DNA of 64,000 nucleotides from Chrysaora quinquecirrha (taxonomy: Eukaryota > Cnidaria > Scyphozoa > Semaeostomeae > Pelagiidae). Positions 1-10,900 of this stretch are shown here, piece by piece (position 1 is the stretch's first letter; every line of letters begins with the position of its first letter). The DNA lies in NCBI GenBank assembly GCA_014526335.1, contig JACTAT010000039.1:7374104-7438103 (forward strand), read 5' to 3'. A program made the position numbers and the translations under genes. The notes below the pieces were generated by a model, which worked only from the letters and a program-made list of their open reading frames with translations, was not told the DNA's origin and ran no database searches.

Positions 1-202
1 ACACAGAGGAACATCACACATCCGCAGGAAACTGGGCAGGGGGAAAAAGGGAATATCACCCCCTGTCTGTGCGACCTGGGAAACAAACCCTGCCCAGGCA
101 GAGTATGTGAGGGGCAAGGGAGTGAAAAATGTATGATTGGACTGCTGTTGACGAGATCTTTCATTTGACTTATCATGTTGAATGTGTTGTGTTGTGTTTT
201 GC

Positions 203-1073
203 TATAGACCTTTCGAAAAGGGTCTGGGTCGGCACGACATTTTTCTGGAAGATGGCGAACAACTTGAGTAAGAGAATCCTCTCAGCGTGCAACGGCTGGG
301 ATTCTAGTCGCTTCAAGAGAGCTTCTCGTGCAGCAAATTTTGCTTCAAAAGTCACGTTTAATTTGAGAAGTGAAAGAAAGGATTCAAATCGTAGCTTATC
401 TGTTCAAGAAGGCATTTAATTAAATAGTCTCCTTTTGTGAGTTACTACATAGCGTTTTGTTTCCCAAGTTTCAACAAATATTATTAAAATTTATTGTCGC
501 AGATTCCGTTTCTCTTCTTTTCTTACGTGAATTTAAAGCAAAACTTGCTGCACTACACGCTTTTTTTTTATAAAGAACCACTTTATAAGGAACCTACATG
601 TAGAAGGCCCGAAAATTTAAAGAACTTATACTACTAAAGAGAAAATCATTAAGGAACTTTTCAATGTTGAATGCTTTTATCACTGCTAATAATCAAGAAT
701 TAGAAGACCAGTTCCATTCATTTGCAGTCGAAATCCACATAAATTGTACGTTAAGCATGTATCAAATGTTTCCTTGAGTAGTCCCAAGCTTTGCTCACAT
801 GCAAGTGTCTCTCTATTATTGTTATGGCCACTGTATGTGCAGTTAAAATTAAGGAACATTTTGAACTACGATTGCCTCAAAGAGGTCCAAAAATAAGGAA
901 CTTTAAGAACTAGGCCTCGAGGTAGGTTCCTTATAAAAAAGCGTGTATCTCTCCTAAAGCGACCGCAATACCGGTCAGAGGATTCGGAGAAGATTCCCTT
1001 ACTCAACGAGATGTCCGCCATCTTCCAGATAAATATCGCGCCGACCCAGACCTCTTTAAAAAGGTCTGTTACA
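203..1073. mobile_element. Inverted-repeat DNA element with nested MITE
   Basis: The stretch at about 203-310 recurs in reverse complement at about 960-1073 with roughly three quarters identity. Both ends carry GGTCTGGGTCGGC followed by CTGGAAGATGGCG. A second inverted repeat is nested inside (555-946), so this looks like a non-autonomous element invaded by a second one. A third, single-ended copy of the outer repeat lies near 50303-50400. The 96-residue open frame at 129-419 is simply a reading of the left arm. No transposase is visible. Confidence 0.6.
555..946. mobile_element. MITE with ACACGC/GCGTGT termini
   Basis: The left end reads ACACGC followed by a T-run, ATAAAGAACC and AAGGAACCTA; the right end reads TAGGTTCCTTATAAAAAAGC then GTGT, its inverse. 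No coding capacity is seen. Related ends occur near 6900-6975, 8887-9232 and 10228-10241, so it belongs to a dispersed family. Confidence 0.6.
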
Positions 1074-1728
1074 TGTTTCCAAATTTGTTGAGAATGTTAA
1101 ATTTTCCATTAATTTGATTGCATGATGTCCTAATGATGATCTAATGATCTTGAGCGGGCCCATTCTTTAAATGCCTGTGAATGCCAAAATCCCATTTAAA
1201 TGCCTGTCGTTGCTTGTGGCTTACCGAATTGTCTAGGTGTTACTTAACTTAAATCCCTAATGTTTCAACTTAAGACAAATCTGTAAGAATGAACAAAATG
1301 TAGCGACTTGCATAATACGTACTTACCCCCCAGAATGTCTAAACAAAAAGCTAAGCCGACTCCAACTAGTAGATTTCTATTGTACAATAGGCAAGGCCTG
1401 AGACTCTATTGTACAATAGGCAAGACCAGGGGCATCAAACAATAATAGGTGTTTTAGCAATAGAACACTACTTACTACATGAGTTATAAAATGTAAAATC
1501 AAAATAATAGTTGTTGCTGTTGTCAATGGCGAATGAAGGCAGTTTGAGCGGGCTGTGTTGCGATGGGGGCTGGGAGCGACTCTGTGACTTTTGTAGAGTC
1601 TATAGGACACCACAAGAAAACGTTGTGAGCAAATAAAGAAGCTAGGCACTAGTTATTTTGATAATTGACGCTTTGGCGACAGCGACAACGTGATCTTTGC
1701 TGTTTTCGCGTTCTCAAGAAGAAAGACA

Positions 1729-1984
1729 AAACCTTTTTTTAATAAGCAACTGGTCAATAAGCAACTAAGGGCTGAGATTTGCCCAAATTTTTGGTAGAAA
1801 TCCCTATTTTTATACAATACATCATTGCAAACTTGTCAATTACATTGAACAGCATTAAAGGAGCCAGAAAAAAGAATTTTAGGGGGTACCCAGTCATTCT
1901 GTGAGGGCTGAAAGACCAGATACGTTAAGCAACTTCGAGGGCTGGACCGGTACAGTAGTCAAGTTGCTTATTAAAAAAAAGTGT
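1729..1984. mobile_element. MITE with AATAAGCAACT-type termini
   Basis: The left end is a T-run followed by AATAAGCAACT and the right end is AGTTGCTTATT followed by an A-run and GTGT. The ~255 bp body is AT-rich and non-coding. The same termini enclose 34702-35084, and partial copies lie near 42540-42610 and 45570-45640, which shows a family. Confidence 0.6.
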
Positions 1985-2739
1985 ACTCAACATCCTCCAC
2001 TGTACTGTATACATCCTCTAGTTTAGTTTATTGCATGCACAGAGACACTACTAAGAATAACCTGAGGCTGACATTTGCAGAGAACTAAACAAGCATGTTG
2101 CATTTTTACACAAATCTATTACCACTGCAAATTTTTAAATAAACAACCGGTTTGATAAGCGTCTAGGGCGGGATGTTGTTAAACTTTTGGTTTAGATAAC
2201 TTTGCTTATACAGTATATCATTGCAAATCTTGTTAATTAAATTTAAAAGCAATTAAACAAGTCACGAAACAAGTCTTGTGATTTTTTATATGGAAAACAA
2301 GGCATTTGTGCAATTTTTACAGTGCCTCTAACTGTGCATGCTTAGAAATATTGCATTCCAAAACTTTTACAAAAGAACACATAAGAAAGTTGCGGTACTG
2401 AAAACATGAACTAGCTAAGAAAGTTTCAATACTCGCTCAAAAAACTTTTCTTAAAATAAAAAAAACGTATAACCCCATTTTCTCAACTTAATTAGGACAT
2501 TAAAACTAAAAAGACTTGGATTTAGCTAACAAAATGTAGCTACAGAATAGCTTTGCGTGATATGCACTCACCTCAATATACTGCAGGTCTTCTGTCTCTC
2601 ACAAGTGCAGCTAAACTGACTCGCATCTAGAACTTCTATCATTTGGAGGATATCACTCAGATTATCAATCAATAGGCAAGAACGGGGGTACCCAACCTCG
2701 TTCCCAGGGTGAATAGGCCTCTATGTGAAACTCCGCTGT

Positions 2740-3125
2740 CCATATTCGACCCTGGTATCGGCCTTGTCTATTCGCAATTTGATTGGCTGTTCAAACAATA
2801 GAAATTTTAAGGGACGTCACAGTTTCTTCAAAATTTCACACCAAAATAGGCCGAAAACTATGTGAAAAACATGTATTAAAACCAAAAATTGACGCTACAT
2901 GAGATATTGTATCTTGCCTTGCAGTTATCAATGAAATTCTTTGCATTTCCTTTCTAAGAACATCTGCTTTCGTAATCTGCATCTTGTTTTTATGCCTAGG
3001 CCAAAATTGCCAGTATTTTGGCAGGTTTTGTGGCCGGTACCAAGACCAAAATCGATTTGACGGTCGAGATTCGAGGAAATTCGATTTGGGGCCTGGGGAC
3101 AAGGTTGCGGGGGTACCCAACAATC
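2740..3125. repeat. Dispersed repeat, copy 1
   Basis: This segment recurs in reverse complement at about 56790-57090. Shared landmarks include CAATTTGATTGGCTGTTCAA, the stretch about AATAGGCCGAAAAC, and GCCAAAATTGC. The short open frames at 2836-3184 on both strands are readings of the repeat, not genes. Confidence 0.6.
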
Positions 3126-3440
3126 ATTGTAAACGGATTTGTGCCGCATGGAAAATTCTGACCATGCTAACGAGGAAATTATAGATGTCTTCTACCAAGA
3201 AATTAAAGAACATTTCAGGCTCAAAAAGGCAAAAACGTAAGAACAGCCAGCTTCAATCAAAATTTCCTGGATCTTATAAAAAAACTTCTATGAAATGCCG
3301 GAAACATTTTCATGCTTTTTTCGTCTGACACTCCTCAGAGTATGAACGTCAGAAACAGACCGAAACAATTGGCTCTTATTGGAATTTGTGAATTGCTTAT
3401 GCACATAGGAAAGAAAAACTCCTATCAGAGAGACATCCAC

Positions 3441-3790
3441 GCGGGGGGGGGGGGGTTCTCTATAGTAAAGGTACCTGGGGATGTGCCGCGCTGGAGGGTA
3501 TACTTTTTCGCACTTCTAGTCTAGCTAAGGGTAAATTTTTTTTGCAATTTTGGTCTAGCAAAGGGTATCATATTTGGCAATGGAGCGGCCATGCTTTCGT
3601 CTTTAGTTGCCTTGGAAAGCAGAAATTTCATCGTAAAAATTTTTAAAAGAAACTGGTGAAAGGAACAAGACGACCTTTGAATTTTCCGACTTTAGACCAA
3701 AAATTTCGAGCGTATTTGTCTAGCCAAGGGTACGATTTTCAATATGCCGACGGCAGACGCCTACCCAAAATTTAGCCAAGAGGCCCCCCC
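3441..3790. mobile_element. Repeat bounded by poly-G and poly-C
   Basis: A G13 run at the left and a C-run at about 3783-3791 bound a ~350 bp non-coding segment. The layout resembles 39621-40109, where the homopolymer termini are followed by an inverted GTACTTCAA. The inverted homology is weaker here, so this is a tentative call. Confidence 0.35.
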
Positions 3791-4205
3791 CATGGAGACA
3801 TCTACCCGTTCATCAAGTTAGTTGAGTACCTCCTACCCCCGAAAGGAAAAGTGCTTATCCTAAGAACATCGTATGCTTATCCTTTTAGTAAAAAAGCGAT
3901 ACCAAATCTCTATTAAGACATTTGTATCGTATAAAAAATAACAAGCAACAACAACAAAAGATGCTGCAAATATTTAGACCACATTGATTGTAACTGGTAT
4001 CTTCTGAATAAAATGCAGTGCTGATAAGTTTCCAATGGAATAAAGAATAATGGGAGCCTTAAGCGAAACATTTTTAACTGTTACAACAATAGATCTTGAA
4101 AATAATGGCGTCTTGGCGCGGGAGATTTTTATGCTAAATTCAGCCTTTTGTCTTTTTCTTTTTTGTGGTACACCCAGCCAATACGTTGTTACTAAACAAA
4201 CGATC

Positions 4206-5300
4206 ATTGAATAAAAACCGATGAATCAGTTTATGAATCAATGAATCAATAAATCGAAGAACAGATGAAACAGTTGATAAATCAATGGATCAGTCGCAGA
4301 ATCAATGGATCAATCATGAATCAACGAATCAGTCAAAAAATAAATGAATCAGTCATGAATCAATCAAAGAATCAATCAGCTTATGAATCAATTAATCAAT
4401 CAAAGAATTTATGAATCGACGAATCAATCAAAGAATCAATCAGCTAATGAATCAATGATTCAATTCAAGAATCAATGAATCAGTCATGAATCAATCTAAA
4501 GAATCAATCAGCTTATGACTCAATGAATCAATTCAAGAAACAATGAATCAGTCAAGAACTGGACATATGCTGACATATAATATATATTCTTGAAACACCT
4601 TGAAACACCTTGGCTGTGGAGGAGACCTGTGGCTGGAAGGACCTCGAGTTAGGCTGGCTACTTCATTGCACTGTTTAGTGCAGTGGAGTAGTCAACTGGC
4701 TTGTTGTCCAGAAGGTCACTGGTTCGAATCCCAGTCAAGGCAATTATAACAATTGTGGTAGCCCACTTATGATGAATATGAATCAGTCAAGAATCAATCA
4801 AAGAATCAACGAATCAGTCATGAATCAATCAAAGAATCGATAAATCAGTCATGAATCAAAGAATCAATCAGCTTATGAATCAGTGAATCAATCAAAGAAT
4901 CAATGAATCAGTTATGAATCAATCAAAAATCAATCAAAGAATTTATGAATCAACGAATCAATCAAAGAGTCAATCAGCTTATGAATCAATGAATCAATCA
5001 AAGAATCCACGAATCAGTCATGAATCAATCAAAGAATCGATAAATCAGTCATGAATCAGAGAATCAATCAGCTTGTGAATCAGTGAATCAATCAAAGAAT
5101 CAATGAATCAGTTATGAATCAATCAAAGAATCAATCAAAGAATTTATGAATCAATGAATCAATCAAAGAATCAATCAGTTTACGAATCAACGAATCAATC
5201 AAAAGATCAATCAGTATTTGAATCAATGGATCAATGAAGGAATCAATGAACCAGCTCATGAATAAATGGAAGAATCATGGGATCATTGAATCGCCATATG
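4206..5300. repeat. Degenerate AATCA minisatellite array
   Basis: About 1.1 kb is built from variants of GAATCAATCAAA, GAATCAATCAGCTTATGAAT and GAATCAGTCATGAATCAATC. Higher-order blocks of about 70-150 bp recur with drift. The array is interrupted by a SINE-like insert at about 4555-4775, and AATCAGTCAAGAA is found on both sides of that insert. Nothing codes. Confidence 0.9.
4600..4770 (+). mobile_element. tRNA-derived SINE inside the AATCA array
   Basis: A polymerase III type B box (GGTTCGAATCCCAGTC) lies near 4723 and a plausible A box (TTAGTGCAGTGGAGTAGTC) about 45 bp upstream. No acceptor stem can be closed, so it is a SINE head rather than a functional tRNA gene. It splits the surrounding minisatellite. 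Confidence 0.5.
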
Positions 5301-7172
5301 TTATGTCTCAATCCAAACAGAAAGAATTGAGACGGACTGTCAGCATAAAAGAAAACAGATTCTTTGCAAAAAGATAAAAACACCGATATACCATCTTTGT
5401 CTGTCTACTATTTACATTTTCGTTGAGTAACAGCTATAAACATAAAGAACTTATGAATAAAATACAAACCATAAATATGAATAAACTAGTTTTCTCTTAA
5501 TGAATCTTATATCGGCTGATAAAGACCACTCAGCTACTGGGTTCAATCCTGAAGATATCTATATACCCTGAAGATTTGATGGTTCTAGGTTAAGTATTTC
5601 AAAATGTGCTGTATAAAGGGTTTATTATATATATTTTTTTCATCACTTGAAGTTAAAACTGTTCAGGCTAGATAAGCCCTGCTTTTCCTGGATTGTATAG
5701 GATAGCTATCATTGCAATTTGTATGAATTTTATATTAGTTATATCCTATAAATAATTTTGAATTGAATTGAATTCAAGTTCCTTCAGGTCCATTGAGTCG
5801 GGTTTCTTACAGAAGTCAGTTCTTACAGAAGTGTTTGTTATTGTTGTTGTTGTTGTCACTGTTGTTTTGTTGCTATCAGATCTTACATAGCCAGACGAAA
5901 ACAGCCACATAGAAAACACCCCTATTCTGTGCCACTTGGTCTACAGTATAAAAATAACAATTTCACGTCCAGCAATAACGAAGCCTCGATTTGAAATAAA
6001 TGATGACGTAGAGCCTCGCTTTCAAATAACGCTCTTGCGCAAACGAAAACAGTCCTCTTAAAATTTTTCGCGTGCTTTTCTAGCTTTGCCTGTGCTATTA
6101 CAGACCCAATAAGAGTTTGAAAATGATTTCGTGTCTCTGTTTTACAATTTGTGTTACCTGCATAGCGTCCATCTTGCTGCTTCCAGGAGACAATGTTGAA
6201 ACAGTCACGAGAGCATTTGTTTTCTTCATAGGCCCGGCAGAATATAAGCGACATTATCCAAGATGTTTGCCTTGAAAAAAGAAAGAGATTTCACTTAAAG
6301 AAACCTGAATACAGTTAATTGGAACCTCCATTTACGGGACACCTTCATACAAGGAACAACTCCGAAAAACGAACTGCAGTAAAATCTCTATAAAGCCCCC
6401 TCTCTTTTTTAAGCCCCCATTTTTTAAAGGAAAAATTTGAGATTAGTCCCCCAGAGATTAGGCAACTATAAATCTCTGGGGGATAAGGCTACAATATATC
6501 ACTTCGGCATGACGTCAGACAGCATTAAAATTTTTTGAAATTACATGATATCGAGTTTTCGATACGAAAATCTTAAAAAGCAGCCAAAACTTCGTCTAGG
6601 TACAAAGTTTCACTGCCCTGGCGCTTGTGTTCTTAATTTTATTAGCAATCAAAGTTCCCGATTTCATAAAGGCTTTGCCACAAAAAATGAAATTGGTGAA
6701 ACTGTTTACCCCACACGGTCAAAGCCCTTATAAAATCGTAAACTTTGGACGCTCGTCAAATCGATAATACACGCGCTGAGATAGTAAAACTTTGCACCTA
6801 GACTAATTTTTGGGTGCTTTAAACGATTTTCGCATCGAAAGATTGATTTCTTGCGATTTCGAAAAAGTTAAATTCTACAGAAGGGATCTATAGCCTACTA
6901 AGAGGTCCAAGAATAAGGAACTTCTGAAACTAGACCTTGAGCTAGGTTTTTTATCAAATAAAAAGCGTGTAGCTTGTTCAAAGATATCGTAACTGATCGT
7001 AACACAAAACCCAAAGCGCACGCGACGTTTTATAAGAGGAAACAAACTTAAAAAGCAAACATCTTTCAAGGGTATTGTAAATAACTGATTTCTGATAAAT
7101 ATATAATAGGTAGGTAAATTACGTACCATAATCTCTACACACTTTTAATATGCAATAAGCCTATGACTCTCT
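5301..7172. other. Intergenic, no gene seen
   Basis: AT-rich sequence between the AATCA array and the forkhead gene. Open frames at 5922-6254 (-), 6545-6733 (+) and 6875-7129 (-) show no recognisable domain and no coding-like context. A palindromic stretch around 6435-6485 (AGAGATTAGGCAACTATAAATCTCT region) and MITE-end sequence near 6900-6975 suggest eroded DNA elements. Confidence 0.5.
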
Positions 7173-7916
7173 TTAACACTGCCATACTTCAGTTTCAAGC
7201 CATTTAATTACATTTCTTGATTTTTTCGTTGAGTCTTTCGCTAGAATAGCATCAATACTGAAATTACTGTATTGTTTTTTCGTCCGCGGCTCTTTTGGAG
7301 CGACGCGCGGCGAAACGGTTCTTGGAATCAAGTAGGGTACGTAGTATGCAGGATAAGGCGCGTACTGAGCGTTCATATTATAGTCTTTTAACATAAGATC
7401 TTTGACGACTTCGATTTCTCCGCGGTTCCTCTTATATCTGCTTCTTCTCCGCTTCAAACTGCCGTGGTTGAACATTCCTTTACTGTCAGGATCAACGCAC
7501 CAGTAACTGCCTTTTCCGCGCATTAGCGGATCGCGCGGTAGCTTTACAAAACAATCGTTCAATGTGAGATTATGTCGTACGGCGTTCATCCATCCGCGGT
7601 TTCTTCTCGTTCTGAAATACTCAAAGTTCCGCGTTAAATATTCGTAGATCTCAGATAACGTGACTTTGCCGCTGGGTGAATTCGTGATGGCCATCGTGAT
7701 TAAAGCGACGTACGAAAACGGTGGCTTTTCTTTCGCATCTTTGTCGGTTTCGCCCAGCGAACTATGACTTGTGTTGAGAGACTCTGACGATAAATCTTCG
7801 CCTTCATCGTGTTCTTCATTGACTTTGCAGCGGGAATTCTCGCAGCTCTGTTGAAACCCAGTACTGTACTGCCAGTTACGGAGATCGATAAATCCCGCGT
7901 TATATGAAGATTCCAT
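7173..7916 (-). CDS. Forkhead (Fox) transcription factor, single exon
   Basis: This is a complete 247-residue intronless protein. The winged-helix domain spans about residues 63-150: it opens with KPPFSYVALITMAI, carries the DNA-recognition helix GWMNAVRHNLTLNDCFVK (108-125), and ends GKGSYWCVDPDS. A basic tract (KRRRSRYKRNRG, 155-166) follows and likely serves as nuclear localisation signal. FSIDAIL (219-225) matches the eh1 Groucho-binding motif known from FoxG, FoxL1, FoxQ and related classes, so I infer a repressor. The recognition helix departs from the usual RHNLSLN by S to T. The acidic, serine-rich N-terminus looks disordered. The ATG at 7916 gives the full domain; the ATG at 7930 is in another frame. 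I cannot assign a class with confidence: FoxQ/FoxL1-like features are present but the sequence is divergent. No frameshift is seen. Confidence 0.95.
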   Translation of the reverse strand: MESSYNAGFIDLRNWQYSTGFQQSCENSRCKVNEEHDEGEDLSSESLNTSHSSLGETDKDAKEKPPFSYVALITMAITNSPSGKVTLSEIYEYLTRNFEYFRTRRNRGWMNAVRHNLTLNDCFVKLPRDPLMRGKGSYWCVDPDSKGMFNHGSLKRRRSRYKRNRGEIEVVKDLMLKDYNMNAQYAPYPAYYVPYLIPRTVSPRVAPKEPRTKKQYSNFSIDAILAKDSTKKSRNVIKWLETEVWQC

Positions 7917-10900
7917 GCCTTCGTACTCAATACAAAACTCCGCGATAGAAGGCGAACTAAAATCGGCTTGAAAGTGTATCCAACGAGACTTTGTAGCGAA
8001 TCTTCTCCCGAAGTGTGAAAAATTTACAGAAATCTTTTGACCCTTGAAACTTGTAACAATCAGTTAGCAAGCCAATAGCAAGTAACACATAGGCAACTAA
8101 CTTGTTAGTGTACTGCGCTATGCACTATACGTTTATGAAGCGACTTGGCTGAGCTTTTCAATAAGAGCTGTCTTTGCCGACAGTCCCTTGGGCGTCATCT
8201 AGATCTGACGCCAAGCTGTGCTTGTTGTTGCAGAGGGGATCTGCTCAGAGATCGAAGCAACAATAGGTATTGTTTACAGGTCCCCTTTGTGTAAACAATC
8301 CAAAGAAACCGGTGTTTTTAGTCAAGGGTAATTTTCTGGCAAACAAATGCGACGACGAAATAAAAGAAATTTTGCATTGTAGGAAAAACCGGGGAAACTG
8401 TTAGCAGATGCTTATTGCTTTCCAAAGTACTGGCCCTTTGCAATAGAGATATGAGCAAAGAGAATAGTATAAGAATAGGTCTTTTTGGAGACCCAGTACG
8501 TTTAATCAAATTCTGAACAAGTTCAAGGGCGCTAGGGTGGGAAAAGCAGGAGTCAGTGTGTGTGCTAGGGAAGGGGAGAACTGACTTCTATTAAGACTAA
8601 CCACGTCAACTACTAATTCGGCCAGTTACCAAGACAACTTACCCCTGTAGCCGAGCCTGTAACTAAGACAGCCAACTATAAAATGAGCTCAGATGATTTA
8701 TTGCATAATTGGGGCATATGCTATTGGGGCCCCTGCCCCAAATTACCGCTCTATAGGTGTGCACCACTCTAAAAAGCAAAACTTCAATTCGATATTTCAA
8801 ACTCAGTGAACGCTCTAAGCTTTTTCATGAATTGGGTATTTTTATTGTAAAGAAGCCATGCGTGACTGCATCCGCCAAAACACATTTTTTTATAAGGAAC
8901 CCATTGCCCGAGTTGAGGCTGGAGTTCCTTAATTTTTAAAAGAAATGAAACTGAAAGTTCCTTATACTGTTGCTTGTCGTGAAATATGTCGGCATACTAA
9001 TTTCTACAGCAAATTTGCTTCGTTTTCTAAATTTGAATATAGTTTGAGTCTAGGGAAGTACGATGGAAAATATGTCGTAATGTAAGTTATAGTTGTATAA
9101 ACCGCCTTATTCTTGAAAAAAACTGCTTTATTTTTCATCCGAACGTTGATAGTTCCTGGAAGTTCCTTGATTTGTTGGGAATTTTCAGCCTAGAGTTCGT
9201 TACAAAGGCGCTCCTTATAAAAAAAGACCCGTAGCTGTCGGACACCATCCCCCGTTTAGAGCCCCATAGGTAAACATACTAACTAAGTAAACAGGGAAGG
9301 ATATAGCTATAATCATAATCAATTAATAGGATAAAACATCGAGCATCTTATGAAATTAATGCGCGGATTTCTACAGGCGTCGATCACTGCTAATCCCTTT
9401 TCTTGCAATGAAAACGGCGAAGCGACCAGAAAAAATGTGTTCAAATCGACTTAGAAGGGCCTAGTCAAATTTTACGAAGCTATGCTAATTATTGCATGTC
9501 GAAACACTTTGGGTATGGATTTAGAAGCACAGGTGCTGTTGCCGTGTAAAATAGCTCAACCTAACACCTGTAGCGAGGTCCGTGTAACCTGTTTGGAGGT
9601 GTGAACTCGCACGATGTTACGAGGCTTTGTTTACTAGGGTTTCTAGATCCCGTGCGAGAATGCTAGCACAGCACAGCACCTGGTGAATCTATGCAAAATA
9701 TGTCCATTTAAAAACAACCAACTAACACGTGTTTGATCACCAACTAAGATGAATTAGGAATGAAAATAAACAAAATTATTTAGGTTGCGAATTCCCTAAA
9801 CAACTCGTGTCAAGGATCGTTAAAAATTTCCCAAAAAAATGCGAGCGGCAATTCACTTCTTGGGCCTTTCAGATACATAATATGGAAATTGAAATTTTGA
9901 ATTTTGAGAGTCTGGACCCGGAGTCTGGAGAATTAAGGCGAAAGATTTCAGTTGTTATGTATTTTCCATTTCTCAGCAAAAATAAAAAAGCCAGATGTTT
10001 TTTTGCAATTACTTAATATTACGGGGAGGGGTGCGAGAGGGGTGTTTGAGAATCTCCAAATCATACAATCCCACAAAATATTCTAGAGCAAGTCCACTGA
10101 AGGACGCATTTTCTGTGAAAAATCGTTTCTTAAAAAACCTGCATGGTGGTATAAGGTGCAAAGTGTACTAAACCTCTTGGATCGCTGAGAAAATTTCGAG
10201 TACTAGGGATTATTCAGAACTTTGTTATAAAAAACGTGTACTTATACAGCTAAAGTTACAGTACTGTAAGTAGCATAAGTAGCTACTCAGTTAGTACGAA
10301 GCTAGATATGCTTAGTTTCCTAGACAGCCTATGGATAATGAGGGTACTCAAGTGTAGTTATACTGTACAGTTGTACTAACAGCAAAGTGCGCATTGGCTT
10401 TAGCAAATGATATAGAGTAGCGAGAAACGTTGAAAAAGCACTAAAGCCTTTTCTATTCTGCGCAAGTTGTGTTTATTTTGAAAACCAAGCGTCGACTGTG
10501 ATTCCCTATGCTTGTTCCAAAAATATCCCGAAAAACTAGTTTCCTTACAACGTCGCCAGATTTTCCTTTGATCGCTTGGTAAAGACGGCTTACGTCGCGC
10601 GGACTGCGAGACGGTATTACAGAAGCAGGGATCACCCAGTGGGCATAAATTAACTAGAGAACGTTATCCTAATCTATGGCACCAATAACTCATTGTAATA
10701 TGAATCAACAAAGTACACATAACACAGCACACGTGGTAGTTCTTAATATATGAATCCGCGGATCTTGGATTACCGTGCAACAAGGATGTTTTAGAAAACG
10801 GCAATGTTTACGAATAAAATAAGCCAAATCTACTGTCTGATGAGATTAGCTAATAATATCATTATTGTTTACATGGAGTCGTTTGTTTCGCCTTGCTTAA

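Noticed and set aside
4680..4745. Possible tRNA gene (GGTTCGAATCC B box)
   Set aside because: No acceptor-stem pairing or complete cloverleaf; same for the other B-box sites at 11.7, 15.9, 26.1, 27.2, 28.4, 31.9 and 58.7 kb. All are better explained as SINE heads.
10453..10635. 60-residue minus frame (SPRDVSRLYQAIKGKSGDVV)
   Set aside because: Looks somewhat protein-like but no family recognised, no flanking exons, and it sits among repeats.
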